From assembly GCF_014805625.2 (NCBI RefSeq), contig NW_023998426.1:2335839-2399838 (forward strand): DNA of 64,000 bases, in the 5' to 3' direction. Below the pieces are notes generated by a model that worked only from the letters and a program-made list of their open reading frames with translations, was not told where the DNA came from and made no database searches. This DNA comes from Glossina fuscipes. Taxonomy: Eukaryota > Arthropoda > Insecta > Diptera > Glossinidae. The translations under genes were made by a program, and so were the position numbers. Positions within the stretch are counted from its first letter, which is position 1. The number at the start of each line of letters is the position of its first letter. This document shows, piece after piece, positions 25,001-34,372 of the stretch.

Positions 25001-28000
25001 GTAGGCTTGAGCTTAAAACCGATTTCCATATTCGAAGAATCTTTACGATACCTATCGGATGCGTTGAAATGATCGCGCTGCTGCGAATGCTTATTTGCGT
25101 TTGTTTGCGGAGTTCCTGGCATACCGCTGACATTACCGTCGACTTTATAATTCGTTTGCCTTGAGCTATTTTCAGGCAATGATGACATGATATCTGGTAT
25201 TTGCTTTTGGTTTGCTTCGTTAGTATTATTCAATATTTCTAATAAATGTTTTATATTCTCCTCTTTATTTACGCTATCTGCATTGTTTCGCGAATTCTTC
25301 TCTGTTGCTTTTTTCATGTCGCCAGTAATTGCTTGATTCATCGAGTTTAAAGCTTTTACGGACGTTTCCAAACTTTTTGTAGGTACTGGCGGTGGTGGTA
25401 TGGGTGGTGGTGTAGGTGTTAGACTTTTACGTAATTTTTTCATATGCGCCGCCATTTGAAGGACATCTTTTTCTGCACGTTTCTCTTCTTCCATAGCTTC
25501 AATTTCACTTTTTGTGTATTCATAATAGCCGCGTCGTTCAATGAATTTTTGGTGAGCACTAAGTAAATCGTCTGGTTGTTGTTCTACATGTTTTTCCATA
25601 TAAGAACGTTGCGAAGGCGATATGCATACCAAAACTTTCGGATCGGAATTTGTAGGTATTCCTGTCCATGTCTGAGAATGCAATTTTTCTTCCGGTTTGC
25701 ATGACGGTAAAGTATTTGTCCCCTCCTGTCTGGACTGTAGATGCAATTGCAAGTCTTTAATATGCGGCATTGAAGGCAACGGATAAGGCATCTTGACGTC
25801 CTTTGATGAAGCGCTTGTCTGTCTTATTGATGTGACAGCTTTAGCTTCGCCAATATTTTGGGATATTTTGGCCAACTCTTCTAGAACTGCGTGACCGTAC
25901 GGTAAACTTTCTAATTTCTCTGCACACAAAATTCTTAGCTTTTCAGGGTAAGTGAAATATAAATTTGTAGCAGCATTTCCATGTTGTTTCAACGTGCACG
26001 TAGCACCGTTGACATCTGAAATTGAGGACTGCGCATCAGTAACAGATTTATTAGATTTTGTTGTGTCAGCATTGATAGTTTTGCCTGCACTGCAATTATT
26101 TTCATCTAAATGGGTATCGGAATTCCGATGAACGGGATCACTGTTCAATTTAACAATGATTGATTCACTAGCAGTTGTTAAACTAAGGGTAGGTGTAGGA
26201 GGTGAGTCTTTTGTAAGGATTGTTATATTATTATTATTATTATTATTACTATTATTGTTATTGTTATTTTGCAAAATATCGCTTGATCTTTTACCGTTTG
26301 TATTTAATGAATTTTCGCTAATTAATAATGCACGCACGTTATTCATTTCGTTTTCAAAGAGAATTTGCTGTTTCGTCTTATGATCGACACTTAAAATACT
26401 GTTTAACGTTTCGCAACCATTGGAGGATGAACTAATTAATGCGACTGAATTTTCAAAGTTTTCATTTCTCTCGGCTATTGGATTTATGGGCATGTGTTCT
26501 GAGGAAGAGAGCACCACAGTGGTTGCCACGAGATCATTACTATTCGCTGAAGCATTTTCAATGTTACGGGGAGATGACGATCGCATGATCATGTTCTCTG
26601 CTATTTGGACGATTTGTTTGTCATCAATGCAATCTGGTTGCAAATCTGATATCGTTGTTGTTGTTAGTATCGGTATTGCTGTTGGTGTTTTCTTATTAGC
26701 AGGTGTTTCTTCGCTTTGAGATTTACTGGATATATTTACTGTGTCTGTATCATGTACTGTTCGACTATTTATTTCCATATTCTCATAATCCAATAAATCG
26801 GTTATGCTACTTGAGGCAGAATTTATGAAAATCGTTTCAGCTGCTTCAGGTTTTACGGCCTGTGAGCACTCTAGAATACTACAGCTTTCATCGGCTCCCG
26901 GCGTTTCCGTAATACGCGTCTCAACTATTAACGGAGTACTTGTTGCTTGCATAAAGCTATTGTAGTTCAGCGTTTTAGTTTTCAAAGGATCTTTCAATGG
27001 TTGCAATGGAGATTTTACTTTATCGGAATAATCACTCAAGTCACTGTTCTCTTCCGTTATGCTATCCAGGTAGCGGGGATTTAAAAAATGCGGTAGGAAA
27101 TGATTCTGTATAGCAAGTTTTTTCTGTTTCGATCGTTGCCTTGTATCAAGATTTTCATCGTATTGGAAGATGTGATCTGAAGTTTTAACGGCATCATCTT
27201 GAAATTCAATTTTAGCTAAATCTTCTGATTCCGATTCAACTTCTGTGACAATGGGTGATTGAACGATTGGCAGATCATTTGTTATTATATCTTCGTTTAC
27301 TTCACAAATTTCTACTTGTGATCGGTTCGTGATTTCCTCCTTGCATTCATCGTCGTAAGGTTTCTCGTCATCTTCTTCAAGATCTATGTGGATATTATGA
27401 ACGATAGGTTTCTTAAGTGGGCCAATTGAGTTTTGCTTAGTGTGCTCGCTTAAATTCGAAGCAATCGAATTATTTGCTTCATTTTCTCCCTCATAGAGAA
27501 CACGATGCACTATAATTTTACCTTCCACTGGTTGTTTTTGTAAATTACTTTCCAATAATATGTCGTTGGTGTTAGTTATTGTTTCCCCATTCACTGGATT
27601 CGGCATATTAATATGCTCAACTTCTTTCGATTTATTATTACCCATATTTTCATTAGGATCTACGCTTTTTGCTTGACCGTATCCAATTATCGCTTCGTTA
27701 CCCTTTGTATGCTCAAATGAGACTGTGCTAGACGTGCCAATAGTTGGCTTAGGCTCTTTTGATAATAAATGCACTTCATTGCCGATATGCGCAATAGTGT
27801 TACTTGCGGTTACGTCATCTCTTTCGTTCGTCTCGTCAATTGCTAAATTCACGACACTCACGCTCTCTGCACTCACCGGTAATTGGGTCGTAGCTTTCGT
27901 CGTTATTTCAACCGATTCTACCTCATTTACATTACATTTCTCCTTATCTTTCAAGTGCTGTTGAGAATTATTTTGGTTTAGTCTATTTTGACGATTGTTG

Positions 28001-28092
28001 TCGTTGTTGCTGTTGCTGTTGCTGTTGCTGTTATTGTTGCGATTTTTGTTTTTGTTTCGATTACGATTTCTTGATTTATGGTAATTGGGCAT
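191..28092 (-). CDS. CAP: CAP (Cbl-associated protein / sorbin-vinexin family adaptor), partial, 13 joined coding exons plus one alternative last exon
   Basis: CAP proteins are scaffolds that carry a SoHo region followed by three C-terminal SH3 domains; in flies the protein binds vinculin and acts at integrin-based muscle attachments and in chordotonal organs (family knowledge). Seen here on the minus strand: exons 28092-22776, 18959-18774, 17704-17642, 14052-13666, 13567-13484, 13191-13052, 12883-12811, 8609-8456, 8375-8255, 6248-6213, 4379-4327, 4254-4076 and 3572-191. Every junction has GT/AG ends and matching codon phase. Diagnostic peptides are [70 protein letters not shown] and GFRKPAPEK. 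The sum is about 3391 codons before the SH3 part, which should lie past the left edge. A homopolymer frame break sits in the last exon. That one transcript uses all exons is inference. Confidence 0.82.
3117..3125 (-). other. CAP: Nine-A homopolymer causing an apparent frameshift in CAP
   Basis: On the minus strand the sequence is GCGGAGG, nine A, CGGCTTGA. The frame from upstream reads AEEKKTA and stops; with eight A it would read AEEKKRLEN and continue for about 970 codons. Everything on both sides looks coding. This is either a sequencing or assembly length error or a real disruption. Confidence 0.75.
3573..4075. other. CAP intron of about 500 bp with a possible alternative exon
   Basis: Poly-T/poly-C tracts are present. 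On the minus strand an open phase-1-compatible stretch around 3788-3678 reads [20 protein letters not shown] and then [14 protein letters not shown] before a stop. Its acceptor lacks a pyrimidine tract, so I do not call it an exon. Confidence 0.3.
4076..4254 (-). CDS. CAP: CAP SoHo exon ([12 protein letters not shown]...GFRKPAPEK)
   Basis: Acceptor TGCCCGCGTAG|AGCTC, donor CTTAAAG|GTAAAA. It reads [20 protein letters not shown], then [20 protein letters not shown] and [12 protein letters not shown]. The terminal GxRKPAPEK signature marks the end of the sorbin-homology region. It is 179 bp, phase 2 in, phase 1 out. Confidence 0.88.
4327..4379 (-). CDS. CAP: CAP SoHo exon, 53 bp
   Basis: Acceptor GTATCTTTGACAG|CAACTC, donor CGCCAG|GTAATA. 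It reads [17 protein letters not shown], with the last two bases completing Arg with the next exon. Only a 72-bp intron separates it from the next exon. A longer open frame covers these bases but in the wrong phase. Confidence 0.83.
4380..6212. other. CAP intron, 1.8 kb
   Basis: It contains one copy of dispersed repeat family 1 (4570-4918). The rest is AT-rich and shows no other feature I can support. Confidence 0.6.
4570..4918 (+). repeat. Dispersed repeat family 1, copy
   Basis: Family 1 runs from a 'taccattaaataccctaca' start through a ccattttcaatag block, a cttgggccaaaacacgtca block and a ttgcggcctgtag block, then gacggacagacaagc, and ends with a ttgtaccacaagtggtgta-like end. All are present here in order. 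It is non-coding and unclassified. Confidence 0.75.
6213..6248 (-). CDS. CAP: CAP 36-bp microexon ([12 protein letters not shown])
   Basis: Acceptor CATATTTTTAG|TGGTGG, donor AATGTG|GTATGC. It encodes [12 protein letters not shown], the expected continuation of the SSISEKE segment. It is 12 codons, phase 0 at both ends, flanked by introns of about 2.0 and 1.8 kb. It is too short for ORF callers. Skipping would keep the frame. Confidence 0.82.
6249..8254. other. CAP intron, 2.0 kb
   Basis: The 6780-7570 part is less AT-rich and has several short plus-strand open frames (for example 6778-7059), but I recognise no family and see no convincing splice sites; it may be an old transposon. Confidence 0.4.
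8255..8375 (-). CDS. CAP: CAP SoHo exon (PGRIENY...SSISEKE)
   Basis: Acceptor TTATCGAGCAG|CTTTC, donor AAAAGG|GTAAGT. It completes a Ser codon, then reads [38 protein letters not shown] and KR. PGRIExYxxGxSSISEKE is typical of this family. It is 121 bp and ends in phase 0 just before the WWDE microexon. Confidence 0.87.
8456..8609 (-). CDS. CAP: CAP SoHo exon (GYQSEPEP...[14 protein letters not shown])
   Basis: Acceptor GTATTTAG|GTCGA, donor AATAG|GTAAAC. It reads [36 protein letters not shown] and SSNVNLRNS. This closely parallels the [12 protein letters not shown]/KYRTxNPxRL segment I recall from SORBS/CAP proteins. It is 154 bp, phase 1 in, phase 2 out. Confidence 0.88.
8767..8812. repeat. 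(TA)n microsatellite
   Basis: A TA run of about 30 bases plus a variant extension, in a CAP intron. Confidence 0.85.
9975..10080 (+). repeat. Dispersed repeat family 4, copy 1
   Basis: A T-run, tatatgactaatcacatagg and agatgttttctataagtgtg align with 54480-54590. Confidence 0.5.
10880..12420. repeat. Composite repeat block with ~115-130-bp sub-repeats
   Basis: Units sharing caacaggtttgaaaactcat, ctcttgttcttataa, ttgtcttgtcttgaaat and gtttagtctacg-like parts occur at about 10960-11095, 12115-12235, 12240-12340 and 12345-12415, with a weaker one at 10880-10960. Between them lies a GC-richer block with a 15-bp direct repeat gttaagccatcatgg (12031 and 12065). It is probably an old transposable element; class unknown. 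Confidence 0.55.
11560..11704 (+). repeat. Direct repeat of about 60 bp
   Basis: aaaaaacgggatttgacgga, then a gg.ttttc.aacccttttgc part, occurs at 11567-11613 and again at 11650-11693. Confidence 0.8.
12811..12883 (-). CDS. CAP: CAP SoHo exon with the WYKxxYQTIHK motif
   Basis: Acceptor TTCACACAG|GAAGTG, donor GGCG|GTAAC. It encodes [20 protein letters not shown] plus a few residues. WYK followed by an IHK/IHR helix is the start of the sorbin-homology region, which in vertebrate SORBS1 mediates flotillin binding (family knowledge). It is 73 bp, phase 0 in and phase 1 out, and joins to 8609 across a 4.2-kb intron. Confidence 0.87.
13052..13191 (-). CDS. CAP: CAP exon leading into SoHo (GIGP..DGMP motif)
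   Basis: Acceptor CAATTTCCAG|TTTAT, donor AGATCG|GTAATT. It reads [17 protein letters not shown], then [16 protein letters not shown] and DGMPIVLRS. The GIGPxTxDGMPxxLRS block is shared by fly CAP and vertebrate SORBS proteins just ahead of the SoHo region (from memory). Phase 1 in, phase 0 out. Confidence 0.87.
13484..13567 (-). CDS. CAP: CAP exon, 84 bp, phase 1-1
   Basis: Acceptor CATTCACTTAG|CCTTT, donor GACGTTC|GTAAGT. It reads [16 protein letters not shown] followed by [10 protein letters not shown]. It is a symmetric exon in the low-complexity region before SoHo. Confidence 0.75.
13666..14052 (-). CDS. CAP: CAP exon, 387 bp, Pro-rich linker
   Basis: Acceptor TTTCCGTAG|GCATA, donor ATAAAAA|GTAAAT. 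It begins [12 protein letters not shown], then has [14 protein letters not shown] (a possible SH3/EVH1 ligand), [18 protein letters not shown] and an acidic tail. It is phase 1 at both ends. The upstream partner is the 63-bp exon, which completes Gly before IWSP. Confidence 0.78.
14845..15240 (+). pseudogene. Decayed mariner-type transposase, N-terminal fragment
   Basis: Translation near 14850-14945 gives [20 protein letters not shown] then LEDKPG, matching the mariner GxISExxxxKWFxxFKSGD..LEDxPR block. After a frameshift it continues [12 protein letters not shown], stop, [20 protein letters not shown], the second helix-turn-helix. Only the DNA-binding half is recognisable. There are frameshifts and stops, and no catalytic D,D34D part or clear terminal repeats were found. 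Confidence 0.7.
15541..15840 (+). repeat. Dispersed repeat family 2, copy
   Basis: It contains ttcttgatcagcatca, then tctgaatcgatttaagc, gtccgtctgtccgtctgcg and ctgtggtaaactttc. The same run occurs near 39376-39440 and inside the arms of the inverted repeat. Confidence 0.6.
16738..16860. repeat. Two (TA)n microsatellites
   Basis: About 39 bases at 16738-16776 and about 23 bases at 16836-16858, separated by a short unique part. Confidence 0.9.
17642..17704 (-). CDS. CAP: CAP exon, 63 bp, phase 1-1
   Basis: Acceptor CGAATTTTACAG|AAGAT, donor GGAACAG|GTAAAT. It reads [20 protein letters not shown], a Ser/Lys-rich linker. It is symmetric phase 1 and therefore skippable. It lies between two dense (TA)n regions. 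Confidence 0.65.
17815..17875. repeat. (TA)n microsatellite
   Basis: An interrupted TA tract directly upstream (in gene sense) of the 63-bp CAP exon. Confidence 0.9.
18176..18207. repeat. (TAG)n microsatellite
   Basis: About seven AGT/TAG units; a similar tract lies at 17311-17351. Confidence 0.85.
18350..18725. repeat. Cluster of (TA)n tracts
   Basis: Several long TA runs (18355-18380, 18563-18590, 18610-18640, 18660-18725), immediately downstream in gene sense of the 186-bp CAP exon. Confidence 0.9.
18774..18959 (-). CDS. CAP: CAP exon, 186 bp, phase 1-1
   Basis: Acceptor TTTGTTTAG|ATCAA, donor GATG|GTGGGT. In the phase set by the 22776 donor it reads [17 protein letters not shown] and ends [18 protein letters not shown] plus a short tail, with no stop. 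Both junctions are phase 1, so it can be skipped without a frame change. A different frame through the same bases is also open but stops early and does not fit the splice phase. Confidence 0.7.
20331..20432 (+). repeat. 51-bp unit, two tandem copies
   Basis: The units starting at 20331 and 20382 share agaatcga.acaag, cgcttgaagattgactcta and ctaaaatcctatc, with four differences by eye. Confidence 0.85.
22112..22117 (-). promoter_or_regulatory. Polyadenylation signal AATAAA for the alternative last exon
   Basis: A canonical hexamer on the minus strand, shortly after the TGA at 22141. It supports transcript termination here. Confidence 0.5.
22141..22355 (-). CDS. CAP: Alternative last exon of the CAP locus (short isoform), 70 aa plus stop
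   Basis: The acceptor is GTGCTTAG|AGATC. Joining to the phase-1 donor at 22776 gives Gly-Gln-Glu-Ile-Pro and an open frame of 70 codons ending in TGA at 22143-22141. The peptide includes [18 protein letters not shown] and ends [15 protein letters not shown] canonical AATAAA lies on the minus strand at 22117-22112, 24 bases after the stop. I see no good donor inside, so I read it as terminal. The product would be about 1843 aa, with the coiled-coil N-terminal part but no SoHo or SH3 domain. I do not recognise the peptide's family. Confidence 0.6.
22776..28092 (-). CDS. CAP: CAP first coding exon, 1772 codons, low complexity with coiled coils
   Basis: This is a single long exon starting at an ATG with an in-frame TAA just upstream, so the start is supported. 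The N-terminus is Asn/Ser/Arg-rich (residues 1-60, AAC/AGC repeats), with another Asn run near residues 608-620. Around 817-890 lies [11 protein letters not shown] followed by an acidic/basic helical stretch, then a Pro-rich tract [15 protein letters not shown] near 890-905 (a possible SH3 ligand). Probable coiled coils lie near 1234-1314, 1527-1560 and 1590-1620 (motif [20 protein letters not shown]). The donor is CAGG|GTGAG, phase 1. I recognise no catalytic domain. Assignment to CAP rests on phase-compatible splicing into the SoHo exons and on a general resemblance, not on a database match. It could instead belong to a separate upstream gene ending at 22141. Confidence 0.75.
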
Positions 28093-28216
28093 GATCTCAT
28101 AACGTTAGAAATTTATTTATAAAAACACAAAAAATAATAAATAAATATAAGTGAATAAAAATAAAATTAAAAACGTTTCTGTTTTGTCTACCGGCAGTAA
28201 TTCATACGTAGCGTAA

Positions 28217-28249
<33 letters not shown>

Positions 28250-28675
28250 GTAAAACCGAACTTTTATTAAACCGAATAGTAAAAGAAAGGGAAGCTACCG
28301 TCGTTTAATGCGTTTCGTTCTTATGCTTTCACTTGACTAAAAAATTATTACGCTGACATGATCATAGACCGTACGATAGAGCTCGTTGGTTAGCTAAAGC
28401 GTTCACTTTAAGTGTTATGAACTTTGAATACTTTTTATTTTTTTTATTTTTTTTTTTTATTTAATGACAAAGAGGTTCTTTTTGAGGTTTTGTTGAAATT
28501 TTATTTTAGAACTCTTTCATAAGCAAACGCACACGCTTTGGTATTTGTGAAATTAAAAAAACAAGCAACAAAAAAACGAAAAATTATTATACGCTATAAG
28601 GGTGCATTAAGTTTGTGCGGATGTGTGCAATGCCCACAGGGATTTGTCATAGACCCACTCTTTATTTTAACCTTA

Positions 28676-28900
28676 TAAGCCTGTCCGTCCGTCTGTCCGT
28701 CTTGTTTTCTTTTCGCTCAACTTGCAGGCCGTAATTTTGGCAATAATTTGATGAAATTTCCTACAACAACCAACTCTATTGGAAAAGGTTCGGAGCGCAT
28801 CGCTTCCCGTGTAACGTCTTATTTTGAAAGGTCAACATATGGACAACTCTTACGTGGTGTAAGGTATTTAATGGTAAGCCATGACCCACCATAGTGTGTT
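28676..28900 (-). repeat. Dispersed repeat family 1, partial reverse copy
   Basis: The order of blocks is reversed: gtccgtctgtccgtc, then gcaggccgtaatttt, then a taatggtaagccatgaccca end. Confidence 0.6.
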
Positions 28901-30009
28901 CACTTGTTTTATTTTTGTATTTATTCCAAAAAAACAAATAAAAATATTTTTCAAAAATTCTCCTACAACGCAGAGGGAGATAATAGCTTTTAAGCATTTG
29001 AAGAGTAGTGGACACTTTTATGGGCACTGAGGGAGGGTATTGCTCTTCGCTTAAAAATAAATATAAAATTAGCAAATTCTCTTATATGAGAGTTCAGTAA
29101 GAAGAATAAAGAAAAAAATAATAAATAAAAAAAATCGGAACTACTTTCGAATGATCTTTGCAGTGTGCGTTGTTTTTTTTCATTTTTTTTTTTTTCATGC
29201 TGTGTATAAAAAATTCGTTCACATAACCATCGTTGCTTTCTGTGTATATTTTAGATAATTTTTGTGTTGCGCGATCGTTGATTTTGAAACTTACGTGTTA
29301 GTATATATATTATATTATAAATAATTTTTTTTTGTTTTTTTCCTTTTTAATTTTCATTTTATAAAATTGACACATATATGATGTTTAAGTGCAAAATCAC
29401 ACGCACACACATACTCGCGCACATGGCGACTATAGATATTGTACGATAGCAGTTTTTATATAAAATTGTTAAACAACTGCAACCAATTATACTGTTTTTT
29501 ACCCCACGTTCGTTAATATACTGAATTCATGTGAGTGTTCAACAACAATATTTGATGCGACAAATGCTGCACATATATAGAAATTTAATATATAGAGCAA
29601 ATTGTATATATGTCCACGTAATGTTTGCACAAAATAGGCTTTAGTGAGACAATGGTTGCTTTGTTCACTGCTACGCACATCCAACCAACCATACATACAT
29701 ACATACATTTGTACATATTTTATATATTTATGCTGTGGACATGGTCGGATAAGCTAAGGTTTTTAGCTTAATTATTTTAAGTGGAAGGTGCAAAGAAAAG
29801 TTCTCACGTTCTTTTATACTTTTCTATCAACGGCAAAGATAGGGTATTATCTAGCAATATGCACAAGTCACATGCATACACATTATCTACTAATACCGTT
29901 TGAAACTCATTTAAGTGCATTGAAATTTTAAATTATGTTTACCTCGTTGGTTTATTCGCTTTCTCGCTTGTTTGTCTAACAAATTCAAAACATTGCTTAA
30001 GAAACAAGC

Positions 30010-30400
30010 ACAAGCGCTATAGTGGGCCACAGCACATCATTGAATCCCCTAAACCACTTCGCTTAATGCAGTCATTCATATGGTGATTTTTCAAATTAAG
30101 GCGTTATATGGAAGGTGGTTGAAAAAGCGGTTCGGCCCGAACCATTTTCAATAGTGATCGTCGTTGGGCCAAAACATAGCAGTGCCCAAATATCATCCAA
30201 ATATATCAACAATTGCGACCCGTAGGTTACACACGAGAAAACAAGCCGAACTGACGGACAGACAAGATTAAATCGATTCAGAAAGTGATTTTGAATTGAG
30301 CGGTATACCAAAAGGTGGATCCACCTCAAGTCCTGCGGAGTGCTGCATATTTTCGCACAAACTTAATGCATCCTTGTAGCACAAGTGGTGCAGGGTTTAA
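30010..30400 (+). repeat. Dispersed repeat family 1, near-complete copy
   Basis: It has all blocks, including gacggacagacaag, a short hairpin-like aatcgattcagaaagtgatt and cacaagtggtgcagggttta at the end. Among the most complete copies in the window. Confidence 0.8.
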
Positions 30401-30879
30401 AAATTCTGCAAGACAGTTGAGAAAACTGGTGAGATGAGTTTTTTTATATTCATCAACTCACTCGAGTGTATAAATATTTCAAAGTTTTTCAATTTAAAAA
30501 AATTCTTTTTTATTGACCAAACACTCAAGGTATTTTTCCGGCACCTGCAAGCTCGGTGGCAGGTGGACAGAGTTATAGGAAAGGTAATAGAAAGTTTTCT
30601 TGTTATTTGCGGATTCATACAGTTATTGTTGCGCCAAACTTTGGATGACTAGACAAACAAAAATTTTACTCGATATCGATTATCTATTAAAAGTTTTTAA
30701 TTAGTTTTGCGTTGCGTACAAAGGTTTTTTTATATAATAAATTTATCAAATATGGATAAATCAGAGAAATTTTGTATATGCAAATTTATGTATATATACA
30801 TATATGTCTATGTATGTATACGTATTCGTGATCAGTTTGAATAACCGGATCGTTGTAGTCACGTTGTAGTCTTTTTGTT

Positions 30880-31285
30880 AAGACAAGCCTGGGCGATGCT
30901 CGCTTCCAATTAGAAAAATAGTTGGGCGTCGGAGTTACCAACTCGATGTTTGCGAGTTCACCTCGCAGTGTGGTAGACTGTGGTCGCTGAGGTCGTAGCT
31001 TTAGGGTATAGTAATAGAATATAGAAAATAGAAAGAACGCCCACCGATTGGTCGCACACTAATTAGTCTGCAGTCGCTCGTTCTCTTTCCCCACTTCTCT
31101 CCGATTCGGTAGTAAAGCACAACTTGACTGCGATTGTAGCGTAGCCGTAGTTATAATCAATGTCCGGTCGGCGTAGGCATAACAAATTTGGGTCCAGAAT
31201 TCCAATTACTGCCTACCTTCCTACCGCTTCTCTTTCTAACCATCACAGTGCGATGCGTATAGGGAATATGCCCTTAGTGATTAGT
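30880..31285 (+). repeat. Dispersed repeat family 3, copy
   Basis: Shared blocks: a gtcgtagc-rich part, then caccgattggtcgcacac, tctctttccccacttct and gatgcgtatagggaatatgc followed by agtgatta. The blocks recur at 36405-36603, 38985-39235 and 61590-61770. Confidence 0.6.
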
Positions 31286-34004
31286 CATATTAAAAACAAA
31301 AAAAAAAGAAAAGATAACCTTCTATATATCTAATCTATTTTTTCGTGATCATTAAATTGTTATGCGAGCTTCAAGTTTGGTATTTATCGTCGATGGAGAA
31401 GGTTTGCTAGATTTTTCTCCTCGTTTGTATCATTCAGAGACATACTTCAGAGAGCTCAGGATATATCTATAAAGTCTTGGATTAGGATAAAGCTCTTCGT
31501 CTCTCTGACCATAACATAAGGTTAGGAAGCTTAAAAGAGATGAAGATGAACGTTTGAAAATAATTCGACCACAGGTCAGGTCTGCAAAAATGTAGCTGGT
31601 CCCCTCGAAACTTTGCTCACAATACTCCAAGTGCTTTTATTTTGTATTTCACAGTGACTTAAAACGTAATTATGAAGACCAATTAATAGTTTAATACGAA
31701 AATCTTGATGTCTCCCCAATCAAACATTGCAACCCACGTTCCATACCGCATATTACTGTAAAATTTTAGTCACAAACACTTATCGGAGCTATTGCGAAAA
31801 GCATTCCTAATCAGGCGATTGATGCCTTCATTTCTATACATTTTCGATATCTAATTAGTTAACTATTAGCTTCTAACTGGAAATGTATTGGTATCAACGA
31901 TTCGTTGTAAATCAAATGGAACTTTATTTTTATTACAATCAACATTTCAAGTTCGAAAGCCGTCTAAATAGGTCTTCGATATGTTAATTGCATCTCGATG
32001 TTAATATTTCTGTCCATTTGTAAGTTGATATCTTTTGAAATTCGCAAATTCGGCTTCTTGCTGGTTCCTAATCTACTGCGGATTTTTTTTTTCTTTGCAA
32101 AGATCAATGAGGTCTATTGGAATTAAACAAAATAATTTTATATATATTCATATACATGTCTATTTTTCAATAAGGAAGCGTAGCAAGCGTAGGGTTCACC
32201 ATTAAATTAATTCAGAAAGTCTAGAACGAAGTGTAAGTAAAAGAGCTGCTGAGTTAATGCAGTAGAAGCAACTAATAGGTGAAATAGTAGGCTCATCGGT
32301 TAAGCGAATCAAAGAAGCAAATAGTGAAGTGTAAGACAAAAAACTGGCGAATTAACGGTGACCATACACATATATATATCGATATGTGAATGTGTGTGGA
32401 TATATATGTATGTGTGCTTTAAAGTTAAATTTACAGACAAAGTATGCAAAAACATACATTTTGGCTTTGTTGTGGGCATGGTAGACCTGCCGCTGGTGAT
32501 AACTGCCAACAATGAAGCCTGGGGCGCTGTTGACGAGTTCATAAGGAAAGCGCTTGGAGAACTACGGCGAGTAGAAAGGTAGCGAGTAGAGAGAAGCGTG
32601 AGTGTAGGCCGACAACGTATTCCACTAAGTTCCCACCTTATCAAGCGCACTGATTGCAATTAGCCTCCGCGAAGTAATACCCGACCGCGCTCCCGCAGAG
32701 GAGAGAGATCGAAGTAATGCCTGTTTGAAGATAGCTTTGGCAGTTAGGCGCCATGGATGGCGAATCGTGCATGTTGCTCGTGCGGGTCAACAGAGTGTTT
32801 GGAAGATTTCTACGTCCAGCTCCCATAGTGAAAGAAAAACCATTTTGTTTTTTCGGCTTTTTTTAAAATTTTTTTCCGAAAAGAATTAGAAAAGTGAAGC
32901 TTTGTTGTTTTTCTTTACATATTTTCTTTTTTAAATGCTATGCAATTTTAAAAATGATATAAACATTTTTGAAAAAGAAGCAAAAAGCCGTAACTTCACC
33001 ACACACCTAATAGCGCATAACTTTGAAATGACGCTGACGTAAATTCTTTATTCTAGATAAAGTAGTGCTGTCAGAATTGTTGTAAATGATAAACATGTGT
33101 TTGCTCTGTTTCACCATAATGCGTAAGCGCAGACTACGCTGTAGAATAGTTTTTCGTCGTATACGTATGTGTATGTCTGGTTTTTCTAATTCCGCCACTT
33201 TTGCTTAAGTTAAAATGGGGGGAAAAAAAACGTATAGATCCTCTAGCACTTGCTGCAAGATTGTTTGTCTCACGCACACACACACACACATAGATATATA
33301 TACTTACACAACACTCACACCCATACTTGCACATGGAGATATATGCAAATTACAAATACGCGCCGTTGAATTCAAAAACACAAACATTCATTGTGCTTTT
33401 TGTGTATTGATAGGTTTGTCAACGCCATGTATCCACTGGAGTAAATCATTCGGTAATTCGTTTACACAATGACGTTAATTATTTCTTATTATTAGTTTTT
33501 TTATTTTTTTATTTTTCTCTTTTTTCATTTTGACCTACAAAAACTGCAGAAGAAGAATACAAGATATTTGTGATTTCTTTCCCAACACACAGAGAAATTT
33601 ATATCATAGTGATCATGATTGGGTTGAAAAATAATTTCATTTATTTATTATGTATTTTTTAATGAAAATATTTTCACTGTTAGTGGATCAGATGTGTTAG
33701 TTAGATCTGAACAGAATTGAATTCATAAACTTTTCAATGAAAATTATTTACGATAAGATTTTGAAAGAATTTTACTTATCATGAACATTTTATTATCATG
33801 ATTGATGGACATGTAGTCAACAATTGAGAAAGTTACCCTACATGCTTCAACTGGCTGAACGTTTCAAATAAGCTTATAAAATTTGCAAAAATATTCTTTC
33901 AAGTTTCGTTCGATAATACTGTTAGGCTGATCAGAGAAACATAGCCCTCCAGCGAGTTTTTATCATATCCATTAGCAATGTTTATCTGTGGAATGTAATT
34001 AAAA

Positions 34005-34372
34005 CAAGTAAGGGCACTACACTTAGCCACGGATTTTCATTAAATACCCTACATCACCGTATAATTAATTATATAGCGAGTTTTCAAAAAAAAAAAAGGT
34101 GTTTCATAGGAAGATGTCGAAATAGTGGTCCGATCCGAGCCATTTTTAATAGCATTCGCCCTCGGGCCAAAATACATCAGTGTACCACATTTCATCAAAA
34201 TGTATCACACATTGCGGCCTGTAAGTTGGTTTCCAAAGGAAACAACCGGGACAGACGGACAGGCTTAGATCCGTACAATAAATGATGGGTCTATCTCAAG
34301 TCTCTCTGAATCTTGCAAACATCCGCAGAAACTTAATGTATCCTTGTACCACAAGCTGTGTATTGTGTAAAT
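34005..34372 (+). repeat. Dispersed repeat family 1, copy
   Basis: It starts with aaaacaagtaagggcacta and ends with ttgtaccacaagctgtgta; the middle blocks are conserved. Confidence 0.78.

Noticed and set aside
24462..27964. Several plus-strand open frames opposite the CAP first exon
   Set aside because: They are antisense shadows of the long coding exon; Leu/Ser-rich runs mirror the Asn/Glu codons.
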